Shown here: positions 1-11,895 of the stretch, piece after piece
How positions within the stretch are numbered: the stretch's first letter is position 1
How the letters are laid out: each line of letters starts with the position of its first letter
Assembly: GCF_022965805.1 (NCBI RefSeq)
Contig: NC_133108.1
Coordinates: 37,952,051-38,016,050 of the forward strand
Source: Primulina eburnea
Lineage: Eukaryota > Streptophyta > Magnoliopsida > Lamiales > Gesneriaceae
Length of the DNA stretch: 64,000 bases
Direction: 5' to 3'
The notes under the pieces: model-generated
Told to the model about the DNA's origin: nothing
The model's database searches: none
Seen by the model: only the letters and a program-made list of their open reading frames with translations
Made by a program: the position numbers and the translations under genes

Positions 1-1773
1 GATCTGGAGTCTTGGGTGTTTCATGCTCTGTACTTGAAGTAGGACCTCTACGGTTTCCTTCACGCTGCCATAAAAGAGAAAGCAACAACACAGAAATAAA
101 AAATTTTAGTATCAAAAAAAGAAAACATTAATTCACACACACACACACACATATATATATATGAATGTATATACAAGTACACAAAACCTCGGTTTACAAG
201 ACTCGTATTTTCCTATAAGAAATCCATATTACGTGTATTATATTGTAATATTTTATGTCCTAACCTTAACTGCTTTGGCCGGTTCGGGAGCAGAAGAAAC
301 ATCATTTCTAGCGTTAACTAACTCCATGGACGGCTCAGTTGATCTCTTGGAACCGGACCCGGTAGCTACAGAAACTAATCCAGTAGTACTATTTGCCTAC
401 CAAACACAATTTTAAACAAACTCCATTTGTTATAAACCAAATCAAAGTAAAAGATATCAAAATCAGATTGATTTTTTCTGAAGTCGAGGATTGGAAAAAA
501 TTTAACCGACATATATGTTACACCTTTGATGTTGCTGCTGCAGATGGCTCCACGTGCATGGGTTGAGAAGGGAAGATGTTTAAAGTGTGTGGCCTAATCC
601 CAGAATTTTCTGCTCACGAAAATAATATGTCAAAAAATGAAGAAAGAACTTTAATCTGTTATATGATAAGATGATAATATATATGATTGTGAAAAGAAAA
701 TTTTAGAGAGGTATTAGGGTATGAAAGAAAGTCATGCAAGCTCTGTGCAAAAGAAAGAAAGAAAAACAGAAACAAGCGAGAGGGAAATTAAAAAAGGCTC
801 AAACAGAAACCAATAATCTTGATTGGTCTCTCTTTTTCAGTACAATCAGAGTTTGCAGGAAATTCATGTATCACAAGTTGTTACATGTCGCGGTCCAAGA
901 TTTCAGAATTCAAGAATACATTAAAATCAAAAAGATATAAGATCCTTTGATTCTTTCTCTTTTTAATTTCACGAGGGAGTAAATAATATTTCTCCTACTG
1001 AGAGAGGATCTGGTCAAAGAAAGTACAATGAGTGATTTTTATCTGTCCCTTCAAGAAACATACTTTCCCCATGACCCCAAATTACAACAAATTCCCCCCG
1101 GAGAATCTCACCAGTGTTTTTATGAAATTTAAGAAAATATACATATTTGGATTTAATATGCCCTCTTGTAGCTGAAAATAGAAGAGACAGATCAGAAAAA
1201 TATATTAGTTTTGACAAAAACCTTTTTAAAAAAAAAAAATAAGTGAAATAATCTTTATATTCTATAAAGGTATAAAAAAAAATTACGTCTTTGATCCTGA
1301 GCGGACTGATCTTGGCTATCGAGATACAGAAAAAGAGCTTGATCCAGTTCACCCAAGTCATAAGTTCCAGTGTCCTTGCTTCTGCGCATATAAGTCCATC
1401 CAAAGAGAGGATGAAAGACAAAAAAGAAGAAGAATTAGAATCGAGAGAAAGATGAACTAATAACCCAAGAAATTGAGCAAACCCTTTGAATTTCCAAGAA
1501 GTTTTTTTTGGAGAAAGAGAAATCGGATTCGCCATATCTATATATATATATATAATTAATGGAAAACCAAAAGAAGTTAAAAAAGACTTACATATTGAAA
1601 GTTCCCGGAATAGCTGACGATGATGAAGAAGATTGCATCATCCCAAATGAAATCTGATTAGTCTGCTGCTGATGTTGATGAATAAGCTGATGCTGATGCT
1701 GTTCTTGTTCCAATAAAAAATGATCAGCCGAGTGATGATGACTTGTACCCTCGCTGCCTTTGTTGGAAGCCAT
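1..1773 (-). CDS. TGA9/TGA10-like bZIP transcription factor, 5' part (partial at window start)
   Basis: Clade D (TGA) bZIP factors bind TGACG elements in the nucleus and act with NPR1-type or glutaredoxin partners; the TGA9/TGA10 branch is known for anther development. Five exons with consistent phases can be read on the minus strand: 1592-1773, 1287-1381, 524-609, 265-396 and 1-64, all with GT-AG borders. The protein starts MASNKGSEGT, has a His/Gln-rich N-terminus, then YDLGELDQALFLYLD (exon 2), LNIFPSQPMHVEPS (exon 3), SGSKRSTEPSMEL (exon 4), and ends at TSSTEHETPKTPD just before the expected basic region. The bZIP and DOG1 domains lie outside the window. These motifs are recognised from TGA9/TGA10 proteins. 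PERIANTHIA is a less likely alternative. The exon phases support an intact reading frame. Confidence 0.88.
133..162. repeat. (CA)n-(TA)n microsatellite in an intron
   Basis: A CA-dinucleotide run passes directly into a TA run. It lies in the TGA-like gene, in the intron between the exons at 1-64 and 265-396. Confidence 0.9.
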
Positions 1774-2140
1774 GGATGGAAGAACAAAAAGCTTACAGCT
1801 TTAAATTATTTGCCCTGAGGAGATGGTACTAATTTCAGTAGCGAAAATTAAGACATGTACACTGTTTGTTTTATCATTAATTGCCTCGAAACTGTTTTGT
1901 GCCCATTTTTCCTCGCTTTATATGAAAATCCCACATCACCATAATCAATACACATGCATACAAACAGAAGAGATGGGGAGGGGAGAGAGAAAAGAGTTTC
2001 AGTCGGTTATGGTGGCAATATTTGAAATCAAGGAGAGAGGATAGAAATGAGGGGAATTTAATGCAAAAGAAGCAAAAGACAAAGGCTATTTTAAGGTTCC
2101 CATCTTTCTCTGCTAAACAAGACGACTTTTTGTGAAAAAT
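1774..2140 (-). promoter_or_regulatory. Probable 5' UTR/proximal promoter of the TGA-like gene
   Basis: This stretch lies immediately upstream of the ATG at 1773 on the minus strand. It contains a purine-rich plus-strand tract at about 1971-2040, which reads as a CT-rich tract in the gene sense, as is common in plant leaders. No TATA box or transcription start could be fixed from sequence alone. Confidence 0.35.
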
Positions 2141-2211
2141 TCAAAAATGAAAACTCCCCACCCCTTTCTTTTTTCTTTTTTTAATTGTTTTTGGTCTTAT
2201 GAAATCATGCC

Positions 2212-2343
2212 GAGCACTACCCGGATAAGATCTTGTCACACATATAATTTCAAAAAAAAAGTGGGTCCTATATATACATGAGCAAATCTTGGTCATCCAT
2301 CCTATCATGGAGACAATATCCATATGGGTAGGATGAAATAAAT
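2212..2343 (-). repeat. Dispersed repeat, copy A (partner at 20791-20962)
   Basis: The reverse complement matches 20791-20962 over nearly its whole length. Shared blocks include CATGATAGGATGGATGA, AAGATTTG, a T-tract followed by GAAATT, AGATCTTATCCG and GGTAGTGCTC. Copy A lies about 440-570 bp upstream of the TGA-like start codon. No terminal repeats or target duplication were resolved, so the family is unclassified. Confidence 0.7.
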
Positions 2344-3945
2344 CGTTTGATGCTTTCGTTTCTCCCTCTAAAGCATTCGCGCTTCTCTCTCTAAATAGCA
2401 ATAGTTGAATCAAACAACCACTCTTTATTATCATTTTTATTTATTAATAAATTAAATGTAAATTTATATTTAAATTAATACTTGAGTTGGACAACTATTT
2501 AATTTTTTTTTTTTGAAGGATATATAAAAAAAATGAATGGATAAGTGTGTCAGTTCATTTCATCAAGAAAAAATTAAATTATTTTCAATTCAATTTATAT
2601 TATCATATAGAATGAAATATTCATAGGCGTAACTTTAACAGCATAGATTTCGAAATGTAAAAGTATAAATTTTTGCCTCGACGGCCATTCTGCGGAATTG
2701 ATTGAGCGATGTTATTGGAAATGCATGACAAAAATTATTTGTATATTTTTTGTATAACAAAGATAATATGAATTATATTCCAAAATGAAAAATTGGGTAT
2801 ATTAGGAATTAGGATATATTCATTACTTTCTTTGTTAATAAATATCGGTGTCATGCAAACCAGTAATTGGATAATTTTCAATGTTTATATAAACAATGTT
2901 TATATCCAAGATAAAAATCAGGACATATAAGCTGAAAGAAACATACCACGTGCTAAATATAAACGAAAGCTTATATGTACGTTATCAGTTTGTATATAAG
3001 GTTTCATTTGAGAATATAGATTTGAAATCAATGGATTTCGATTATTGTTTATTGTTAAGAATAAAACAATAGATAAAATCTTAAATTCATATCTTACTTA
3101 TTTACACATTAGTTATACAAAATAGAGTGCATTTCAAATGACATAAAATATATAAATCCAAATGCACCCTAAGAGTTATAACTCGATATTTTTAGTAATA
3201 TTTTAAAATTTAATACAATTAAGTGCCCACATTTAATTATTACCCAATTTTGTAATGGCATGAAAATTTGGTGTAGTTTCATTTTTTTTGTTTTTGCAAA
3301 GTTTTTCTTTTTTAAAAGCCTCGAATTTGAATTTTTTTAAATATAACAATTTTCTTATGAGTATCTGTACTATTTCTATATACTATTGTAAAGAGAGAGC
3401 ACCTAATTAGAATAATATCTTGGTATGGCCACTTCAAAATTACAATTATCATCCTTATTTTTAATCAATTTTCTAATTATTTATTTAATAACTTATCCAA
3501 CAAAAATGAAAATCGCTCGCAAAAGTAGACAACATATTTTTCTAATTAATTAAATAAATATTTAAGATAATTTTCCCAAATAACTTGAAAATTTTAAAAA
3601 TAAAAGAATTTGAGAGCCCACATAAAATAAAGAACATAAAAACGAAAGACCAAAGAAAGAAAGAAAAAAAAAATGTCAAATTCCACCAGTAAAAAATCTT
3701 AAACATAAAAAACGATTATATAAACACACAAAGCGTGCATATGATAACTAGTAGTAATAACGGGCTCGTCTCTACGTCATTAAAATTAATTTGATTGCTT
3801 TTTTGTGGATAACTATTTGAAATATGTGATTTGTTATGTGTTTTGTAAAGTGAGTATATAATTTCTTATGATGGAAAAACTTATCAAAGAGCTATAAAAA
3901 AAAAGATATCAAAGTTTTATTTAACGTTTATAGATTAGTTAATGG

Positions 3946-4124
3946 CAAAAACTTGTGTGAGACGGTCTCACGGGTATTATTTGTGAGACAGATCTCTTAT
4001 TTGGGTCATCCACGAAAAAGTATTCTTTTTATGCTAATAGTATTATTTTTTATTGTGAATATGGGTAGGGCTGACCCGTTTCACATATTAAGATCCGTGA
4101 AACGGTCTCACATGAGACCCGCTC
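3946..4124 (+). mobile_element. MITE copy 1 (GTGAGAC-GTCTCAC family)
   Basis: About 180 bp. The left end holds GTGTGAGACGGTCTCACGGG and the right end a matching GTGAAACGGTCTCACATGAG. The middle contains ATTTGGGTCATCCACGAAAAA and TTTTTATTGTGAATATGGG, shared with the other four copies. No coding capacity. I take this copy as the reference orientation. Confidence 0.85.
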
Positions 4125-4307
4125 TTAGTTAATACTGATTAGATTTCCTATCGACTACTAACTTGAAAAAAAAAATCTTAACATTTATTAAGTTTTTTTA
4201 AAAACAAATTAAGCATCTAACACAAAATATATCCTATTATTTTAATTATTAAAAATAATCTGGAGAACTCAGTTAATGTCAAATATTAATTTTTGAAACA
4301 CGAGATA

Positions 4308-4311
<4 letters not shown>

Positions 4312-4346
<35 letters not shown>
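4312..4346. repeat. (TA)n microsatellite
   Basis: Pure TA dinucleotide run of about 35 bp in AT-rich intergenic DNA. Confidence 0.95.
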
Positions 4347-4349
<3 letters not shown>

Positions 4350-5088
4350 GTTATTTTATTTGCAAAATATATAATATTAACTAATACATAAATTAATTTG
4401 AACTGTCTTTGTCAAAGAAATTAATAAAATTTTATAAAATAATGATGTGAATAGAGAACGAACTCTTTGTTCTAAATTGATGTAGCCCCACTTCAACCTC
4501 CATATATATAGACTTTTGTGTTTGAATTAATATTAAAATTAAAATGTAACAAAATGGATTAGGTAAATAGGTACGCATGTTCAAATGCACATATTATTAT
4601 ATTATATATTTTATGGAATTGTTATAAAATAAAGCAAATTAAATCGATCGAGTTGCTAACATTTCCAACCACTCCTCCCTAATTTTGGATATTTCCGAAA
4701 GGAAAACGATGATTAAAGGAAACATGAAATACGAACGAAAAGATATATTTTTCATATGTATTTCAATTGAAAGAAACGGAGTGCATTACTGCATTCTTAT
4801 ATAGTGTTAGAAAAAATCGACATAATACGTCCGCAACTAAACTTTAACAAGTTACGAAATTAAAATCTAAAACATGTCGATTTACACCACTAAAATTTTA
4901 ATTTTCTTAAATATTATATAAAATATAGCGTTGGAAAAATTAAAATCGGCATAAAACGTCCACAAAATAATGATTTTCATTTCTTATATATAAAAGTTAA
5001 TTAATCAATCTTTACATGATTCAATGCGATTAAAATTTAAACTTATTATCTTTCAAAAAAATATTTAAATTTAGTTTATTTAATCTAT

Positions 5089-5210
5089 GAATAGGTCTCT
5101 TGTGAGACCGTCTCACGAATCTTTAAAAATAATATTTTTTCATGGATGCCCCAAATAAAAGATCTGTCTCACAAAATACGACACATGAGACTGTCTCACA
5201 CAAGCTTTTG
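5089..5210 (-). mobile_element. MITE copy 2, internally deleted
   Basis: Inverted relative to copy 1. Both ends are kept (GTGAGACCGTCTCACGAAT and TGAGACTGTCTCACACAAGC), but the block normally lying between the AAAGAT(T/A)CGTGAGAC end and the AATACTTTTT segment is missing, so this copy is about 60 bp shorter than the others. Confidence 0.8.
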
Positions 5211-5687
5211 CCTTAATATATCATACTTCTATGTATAATAACTAATTATTGGGCTACAATATTAATTAATCTCCTACAAAAATGTAGCTTTCCATTGGGG
5301 ACATAATTCTGCATTATTGAAAATTTAAAAACATTTAATTCTTTAATCAGTATCATTTCATATATTTAGGTCACCCAATCTTGTTCGTTTTTATATTTTA
5401 ATTATCCTTTTTAACAACTTACCATCCAAGTCACACTATACGAATATATATTTTTTTTCCTTTAAAATAATTAATCTCTCAAATCAATAAAATTTAAAGT
5501 ACTCTTTGAAAAACGATATCATACCATTACTTGATGAAGTTGACTCAAAGAACAAAGCTTTCTTTAAATTAAAATACGTTTTCATGTAAAAAAAATTATA
5601 CATATATTCTTGGAGTCAAATCACTTGTTTAAGAAAAAATACAAACAGATTCAATGAATCGACCTAATTCTTTTCTAATAAATACAA

Positions 5688-5711
5688 ACACACACACACA
5701 CACACACACAA
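5688..5711. repeat. (CA)n microsatellite
   Basis: CA dinucleotide run followed by imperfect CATA repeats to about 5745. Confidence 0.9.
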
Positions 5712-8336
5712 AGATACATACATACACACATACATATATGTATAGAGACACACAAAATATATGTTGGTTTGTGCTACCCTTTCAATGTGACCAACTTTTA
5801 ATTACAATTTTTTTTTTTGCGATCTAGATCATTATAAATGTATGCCAACATGTAGGACCGAACACTTGCCACTTTACCAAAAGCTATAGCTAGTGGTAAT
5901 GGTGCAACTCAAATCTTGTAAACCGCACAGCAGCTCACGTACCACGGTTCGATCGCTCTACCAAGTAGGGATAATTATTGCACCCAACACAACACGTGAA
6001 TCCGACGTGACTCGAATATATAGCAAATTAAACTTCAAAAAAAAATGCAACTTCGCGATTAGAAACTTGGCAACAAAGAGGCAGCCAAGATTTATAGGAC
6101 AATATTCTTCATGATGGATCAGGTCAAACTAGCTAATTGCTTATATCTCAAAAGTCTTGACATTTTCTACTCAATTTCGTTCGACTTTACATTGCTTGTA
6201 ACAAAAGTAGAATGCTTTCTCTTCATTTTTTATTTTTAAATTTTGACTATTTGTTTAGTAAAAATCAGCATGAGACCGTTAATTAATTACCTTATTTTGT
6301 TTAAATTTATACATATTTTAAAAAAAAATAAGTGACATTTACAAACAAAATATATGACGTTTTTTTTTAAAAATAGTTGACACTTGCGTGTGACATCGTA
6401 GAGATAAGGTTCCGTTTAGATAAATAATTATAAAATGTTTTTATACAAAATTTTGATAAAAGATTTTTAAGAATAAATATGTGTTCAAACAACTTTTCGA
6501 TAAAAAAGTTTATATAGTTAAAAAATATTATGATTTGATTTTTAATCAAAAAACGCATCTCAGTTGTTCTTTAAAAACTATACTTGAATAACAATATTTT
6601 AAATATATTTTTAAAAATAGTTTTATAAAAATTTTATCCAGACATATACATTAAATGTTTTAACTTAATTATAAAACAATAAAAAAACCCTTCTTAAAAT
6701 ATTTATGCAAACATATATACATAATGTTGCCTTGTAATTAATAGATGTTGGGACAAAACTGCAGCAGCCATGTGGAAAAAAGTAGAAAGAAAATGAAATT
6801 CCAGTAGTAAGCTTTCGAGTTTTCCATTTAAAGATGAATTTTGGTGTGGTGAATTTATGGGTGTCCCAAAGAAACATAGTTGAGAGAGGAAAATAATGAG
6901 ATGACCTTAATTACTCACCTTTTCAAGGGATGGGGTGTTTAATGTTTGTTTACAGGTGTATATCATAATTAGGGTGGACACTTCTGATTTATACACCACT
7001 TGTCAAATCTTGTGAAGGAAACAAATATTTCATAACAAATTCTTGTATACATATATATATATATATATCAAAAAATTATATAATAATGGATTTCAGATTA
7101 TGAATTATTATTTTGTCTATCAATCGTGTCTATCTTTATGTTCATCATTGAGATTATAATCACTTAGTAAATTCATAATTTTGATATATTTCATCACATT
7201 CAATAGGTGATTCTCACATCAACAATGGTCATAAAGATAAACACGGCTGTGAATATCATTTCAAATATAATTTACACACACCCAAAAGCTAGGAACTTTG
7301 AATAGTTCAAGGGATGGGTGGCATGAAGATGGGCCTTCATAATCAGGATGTGGGGCCCATCAGTCCACAAATTTGGTGTGAAAATGTTGATTTTGTTGGA
7401 ATACCGAATACCCATATATTGCCTACGGATCTTGGAGCAAAACGGAGCCCGTTGGTTTAAGCTTTAACAAATAATAAATTTTTAACATTTGAGAGTTCAT
7501 TATGTATGCTTTCAGAGGATGATTATTTGAACAAACACTTTGCATTGATAGCCATTTCCAAAGGTGATTAATACAAAATCGTTAATCTTACCGATAATTT
7601 AATAGTAATATATTTTTCATTCAAGTGCAAAACAGATATCATCTTTTCTCCTTAACAAGCATGGAACGAAAAAGTGAATGAACTGAAAGCAACTTCCACT
7701 TTGTTGCAGGAACGTGACACTCAGATTCAATTCACCTTGGAGAAAAGATGAGAATGATTGATTAAAGTAAAAATAATTAAACTTCAGTACATTCCCATAT
7801 AACTAAGTTATACAAAGGGAATTGAACAAAATATCATGTGGAATTAGTGAACTAATGAAGCCACAAAATTCAAGAAAAATTCACACTTTGTTAATGAGAC
7901 TAATTGCTGATAAGCGCATTCTTTGATATAGAGGAAATTTTGCAGTATGTTGTGCATTTTTCTGGTTGATGAACCAACAGAAATAAATATATCAGCACAT
8001 TAACATAATATTTTGCAATAGGCACTTCAAACCATTTCATAGCAGCTAACTGAATTAATAAAGAAGTAGAGTAGAACAACTCTTGGGAAAGGATGGCAAG
8101 TTTTTGACAATGAAGAAATTAGGATCCAGTTGTGTGTACTCAAAACAGAGATTGGCATCTCATGATACAAAACTTAGCAAGTAAAACGGTACAATATATG
8201 CGAGCGAGCAACCAGCAAACACAACTCAGATGTACATTACATTTCTGAGAAGAGCGTATAGTGACAATGTTCACCGGAGAACTAATTAAAATTGGGCCTT
8301 TTACTGGCGGTATAAGGATAATATTCCTTGCTACTG

Positions 8337-9060
8337 TCAACTCATGGTTTGACCTCCGATGTCAATGAAAGAAGAAGTGGCGGCTAGCGCAGCTCCTGCA
8401 GAGATAGCCGATGAAATGCTCCTCCCTGGACAGTGTAAAGTCGAAAATCAGCCAAAATATAAACAAATTCAACATCAATTGTCTGATTAAATCTAAGGAA
8501 GAAAGTGGGAATAGATAAGTTATGCAAACTGATATTTGATTTTGTAAGAAATGGAATTCATTAATACATATAAAATCATACAGCCTGAGGACATCCTCCA
8601 CGCAAGTCTTAAGATACTACAATTAACCAACCAATATGCATTCTTACTACAACACGTGACACAAATGTTGGCATGGAATAATAATGGTTGTGATCATTTA
8701 CTAAAGGATTTACATACAAGTAAACTTAAGAGTAAATCCATGCTTGTTAAACTACGATATCCTGAATTCGCTATCAAGATGCCAAATTATTTCTTCTCAC
8801 ACGCAGATTTTATGATGGCATGGATTATATGTGATAAAGAAATGGAGGCCTGGCCAGTTATTTTAAAGCTAGCCTAGAAAGTAGAAATCCAAACGACATC
8901 ACAAATATTATAGAACATCATACTCAAATATGAATGTATTAAGACGAGAAAAGAACTCGATAATGAGATACTAAGAATTAGGAGAGAGAGAGAGTTATAT
9001 TTACAAAGCTCTTCGTCCGTGTGAAACCAAGTATTGGTAGTTTCCCTCCAATCTTGTCAT
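8337..9060 (-). CDS. Possible small spliced gene, about 59 aa (doubtful)
   Basis: Three minus-strand exons (9005-9060, 8582-8616, 8337-8425) have GT-AG borders and matching phases, and give a 59-residue protein starting MTRLEGNYQYLVSHGRR and ending ATSSFIDIGGQTMS. The exon 2-3 part is basic, then Ala/Ser/Gly-rich, as in small organelle-targeted or membrane proteins, but I do not recognise the family. A serious doubt: the proposed start lies directly after the 3' end of a decayed Copia pol fragment, so exon 1 may be chance. Exons 2 and 3 could also belong to a gene whose 5' end was lost to that insertion. Transcript evidence would decide. Confidence 0.25.
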
Positions 9061-9069
9061 TACATGTTG

Positions 9070-9505
9070 TTATGTTTCCGCTAGGTCACTTGAATATCTG
9101 CACCAGTAAAATTTATGAGTGTTCACAAACTTGGTCAGAACATCATCTATGTTATTCTTTGTATGGATCTTTTATATATCTATACTTCCTTCTTCTATTT
9201 AAATTGAACTCTAATGTGTATAGTCCTGAAATGAAAAGATGGATTCATGAGATGTGCAACGTACTTTGACTATCATAAAATAAAAAAACCATATCTTTTT
9301 TTTGTATGATCTCCTCTAATAGCCTTTTAATCCATATTATTTCCTTACAAGCTTGAGTATTTGTCATATATTTTGTCTTCGTTGTAGATAATGCAACAAC
9401 TGTTTGTAGTTTGAAACTCATCTTATTGCTCCCTCTGCAAGTGTAAATACATAATCAGTGATAGAATTTTTCTTATCAGAATCACTTGCATAATCTGAAT
9501 CGACA
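9070..9505 (-). pseudogene. Decayed Copia-type RNase H/pol 3' end fragment
   Basis: On the minus strand, fragments in shifting frames match the Copia RNase H region: VDSDYASDSDKK, DYVFTLAEGA, YDSQSTLHI, then near the end DVLTKFVNTHKFYWCR. These correspond to the family's conserved D-Y-A, Y-V-F-T-L, D-S-Q-S-A and A-D-x-x-T-K blocks. Stops and frameshifts interrupt it throughout. No LTRs were identified, so it is an old relic. Confidence 0.75.
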
Positions 9506-9509
9506 CCGA

Positions 9510-10060
9510 ATCGGATGAAAGTATTTTTTTGGGGAAGATGAGCAAGGGAAATGGCTTAAACTATAACCTTCAAACAAGAAGATGAACTCGTGAATAGGCG
9601 CTAGAGGGGTGTTCGACGTGGCTACTCCGATGCTTAAATACGCAGGTGAAGGATGAAGAAGAAAAGTTGTACATGTGAGAGAATGTACGTGAATGCTCAA
9701 AGAACCAGAATTCGGACCCCCCAAATGAAATACATACCTGCTATTTATAGAAGAAAATCCCATGATTACCTTGTTTTCAGTGTACACCTGCTAATTAGGG
9801 TAAGGTGGCTGCTAATACTCTACCTCTGATAACTTCTATGACTCGCCAAACCCTGTGGTTCTGACAGTAATGATTGTCAAGGTAGCACATACTGCTGCAC
9901 TCAAGTGAAGTGTTATTTTCGAGGTATCCCAGGTAGAATGTCTCTCGGGAGTCTGTATGAGAGCTCGGGCTTCTGGTAGCCCGGGAAGAAGGTATCCTGG
10001 GCATCTACCTTCCATGCTTATGTCGAACCTTTCCTGCAAAATTACCATGATCCGAGGTAT
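9510..10060. other. Unclassified repeat-like DNA
   Basis: Less AT-rich than its surroundings, with overlapping short frames on the minus strand and no recognisable protein. The context (Copia relic on one side, TRIM on the other) and composition suggest an LTR or retroelement remnant. No ends or target duplication were found. Confidence 0.3.
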
Positions 10061-10198
10061 CCATGCATTTTCCCCGAGTCATCCATGACCCGAGCTCTTA
10101 TGAGGATATCACCACTCACTCTTTAAATAGTCGGGCTAGAATCATACTTGTTGTCTCGATCAGTCATGTTTGGACTTCCATAGAAAGATAATCAATCT

Positions 10199-10667
10199 TG
10201 TCCATAGTTGAGCCAACAGCTCTACCCACCGTTAGGTCATTTGTGAACTTCACGCTTCAAATGTTCATTCATGGGCGTGAGGGGGTGTGTTAAACGTCCC
10301 TCATCGGTTCGATAAAATCCCTGGAAGTTGCATATATGAACTTTGATAATCTTCCTCTTTTGAGCTAGTTTTTTGAATTGGGCTAAATCCAAGTCTCAAT
10401 CTTAAAATGGTATCAGAGCTCAGGTTCCACCATTATGTGTTGGACTGTATATAGTTGGGCTACCCGTTCTGCCCATAGTTGGGTCATTTGTAAACTTCAC
10501 GCTCCAAATGTTCATTCCTAAGATTTATTCCTGAGCGTGAGGGTGGTGTATTAGTTGTCTCACATTGATTGGATAGAATCCTTGTGAGTTGTATATATAG
10601 TTTTGGACAATTTTTCCCCTTGAGCTAACTTTTGGGTTTGAGTTATGTCAAAGTCTCAATCTTAACA
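10199..10667 (+). mobile_element. TRIM (terminal-repeat retrotransposon in miniature)
   Basis: Two direct repeats of about 210-220 bp (10199-10407 and 10446-10667) share TTCACGCT(T/C)CAAATGTTCATTC, GAGCTA(G/A)(T/C)TTTT and AAGTCTCAATCTTAA, at roughly 75-80% identity by eye. They flank only about 38 bp. That interior starts with TGGTATCAGAGC, the primer-binding site complementary to initiator tRNA-Met. There is no coding sequence. The start of the left LTR is approximate and no matching target duplication was found, in line with an old copy. Confidence 0.75.
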
Positions 10668-10764
10668 TGTTGACTCGGTGGAAATGCTTAATGGCATATT
10701 CTATTTAAAAACCAGACAATTGTTTAAAGGGGAACATCAATATCAAAAAATGAAGAACCCGAAG

Positions 10765-11895
10765 TGTCACGTCCCGGGACGGGGGTTGGTTGACACCGGC
10801 GTTGCTCTCAAATATTCATTCGAAAACAACAAGCCTCAGAAGTACGAAATTCAGAAACCAGTCTTTTATTCATAAACACTGAATATTTCAATGTCTGATA
10901 CAAACTCGAATAAGTAATGTTTTACAGCGGAAATGTGAAACAAACCAGACATCACATTGTCTTACATACGCAGCGAAAAACAACATAAATAAAATTGAGA
11001 ATTAACAATCTTCTTCACCAGCCCCAGAACTGGATCTGCTCCTCTTCTTCTAGTCTTTCTTCATCGTTCTTATCTGAGATGTTTTGGTGGGTGAGTGATA
11101 TGGTTGTCACTCAGTAAGCGGGGGCGGGAATAACTCCCAGTTTTCGAAACCATTTTCATACAGAACAGTAATACGAAAATATACAGAACTTCTTGTTTTC
11201 ATACCAGAAATCATTTTTCAGTGTTCAGGAATCAGTAATCAGTATTTAGTAATCGAAAATCAGAAGTTTATCAAATACGTACTGAGCACGTTCGTGAATT
11301 TCATGGCTAAACTGATATCAGTCCCCTATATGTTATCTCCTCTAAGGGGTGAGGCCAGTAATCAGTAATCAGTAATCAGTAATGTTCAGAATATATATTC
11401 CTACCATTAGTTCACTAAGTTTCAGTGCTTCGAAATCAGATAACAGGATTCAAGAATATACTTTGCTTTAAAACAGAAATCATCAAACGGTTTTCAAGAT
11501 ATTTATACATAAGCCCACTTACTGTAATTTGCTGGAGAGTTTCGGTTGAATTCTGGAAGTAGGCTTGCTCTCGCTACTGCTTTCTACTGTCCGAAAATAA
11601 GCACTCTCTTATCTCAAATATTTCAAGTGATAATTCAAGATTTGTGTAACACCAATTCATAGGTTGAGGGTCCTATTTATAAGCAAATATTCTGACTGTT
11701 AGCTTCCCATTTAATGGCCATAATCTGCCATTAACAACCTTTATTCCGTGATAAATGCTTCAGTTACAAGTCTAAGCTGAATCAGTAATTGTCTGCTGAA
11801 ATATCGTTCTTCTGCTGCTGGATTCTGGTCTGCTGGGAATATTCTGACTGTTATTTTTCATTGCTACTGAAATGCTGGAAATTCGAGTTCTCACA
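10765..11895 (-). repeat. 3' LTR of the Tekay element
   Basis: 1131 bp, starting TGTCACGTCCCGGGACGG and ending TTCTCACA on the plus strand. It carries a roughly 18 bp segment near 10951 that the other LTR lacks, and several AATCAGT heptamer repeats near 11225-11385. Confidence 0.95.

Larger units (their letters stand above)
2344..7900. other. AT-rich intergenic DNA, no gene recognised
   Basis: Apart from the two MITE copies and microsatellites listed separately, this stretch shows only short stop-rich reading frames and AT-rich low-complexity sequence. No conserved protein, tRNA or rRNA was recognised on either strand. Confidence 0.7.

Noticed and set aside
1014..1535. Minus-strand open frame of 173 codons
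   Set aside because: It covers exon 2 of the TGA-like gene in another frame and shows no conserved protein; the spliced reading explains the region.
2141..2434. Minus-strand open frame of 97 codons upstream of the TGA-like gene
   Set aside because: It overlaps a dispersed non-coding repeat (copy A) and has no recognisable domain.
10194..10672. Target duplication around the TRIM
   Set aside because: The flanks read AATCT and TGTTG and do not match, so either the ends are slightly misplaced or the duplication has decayed.
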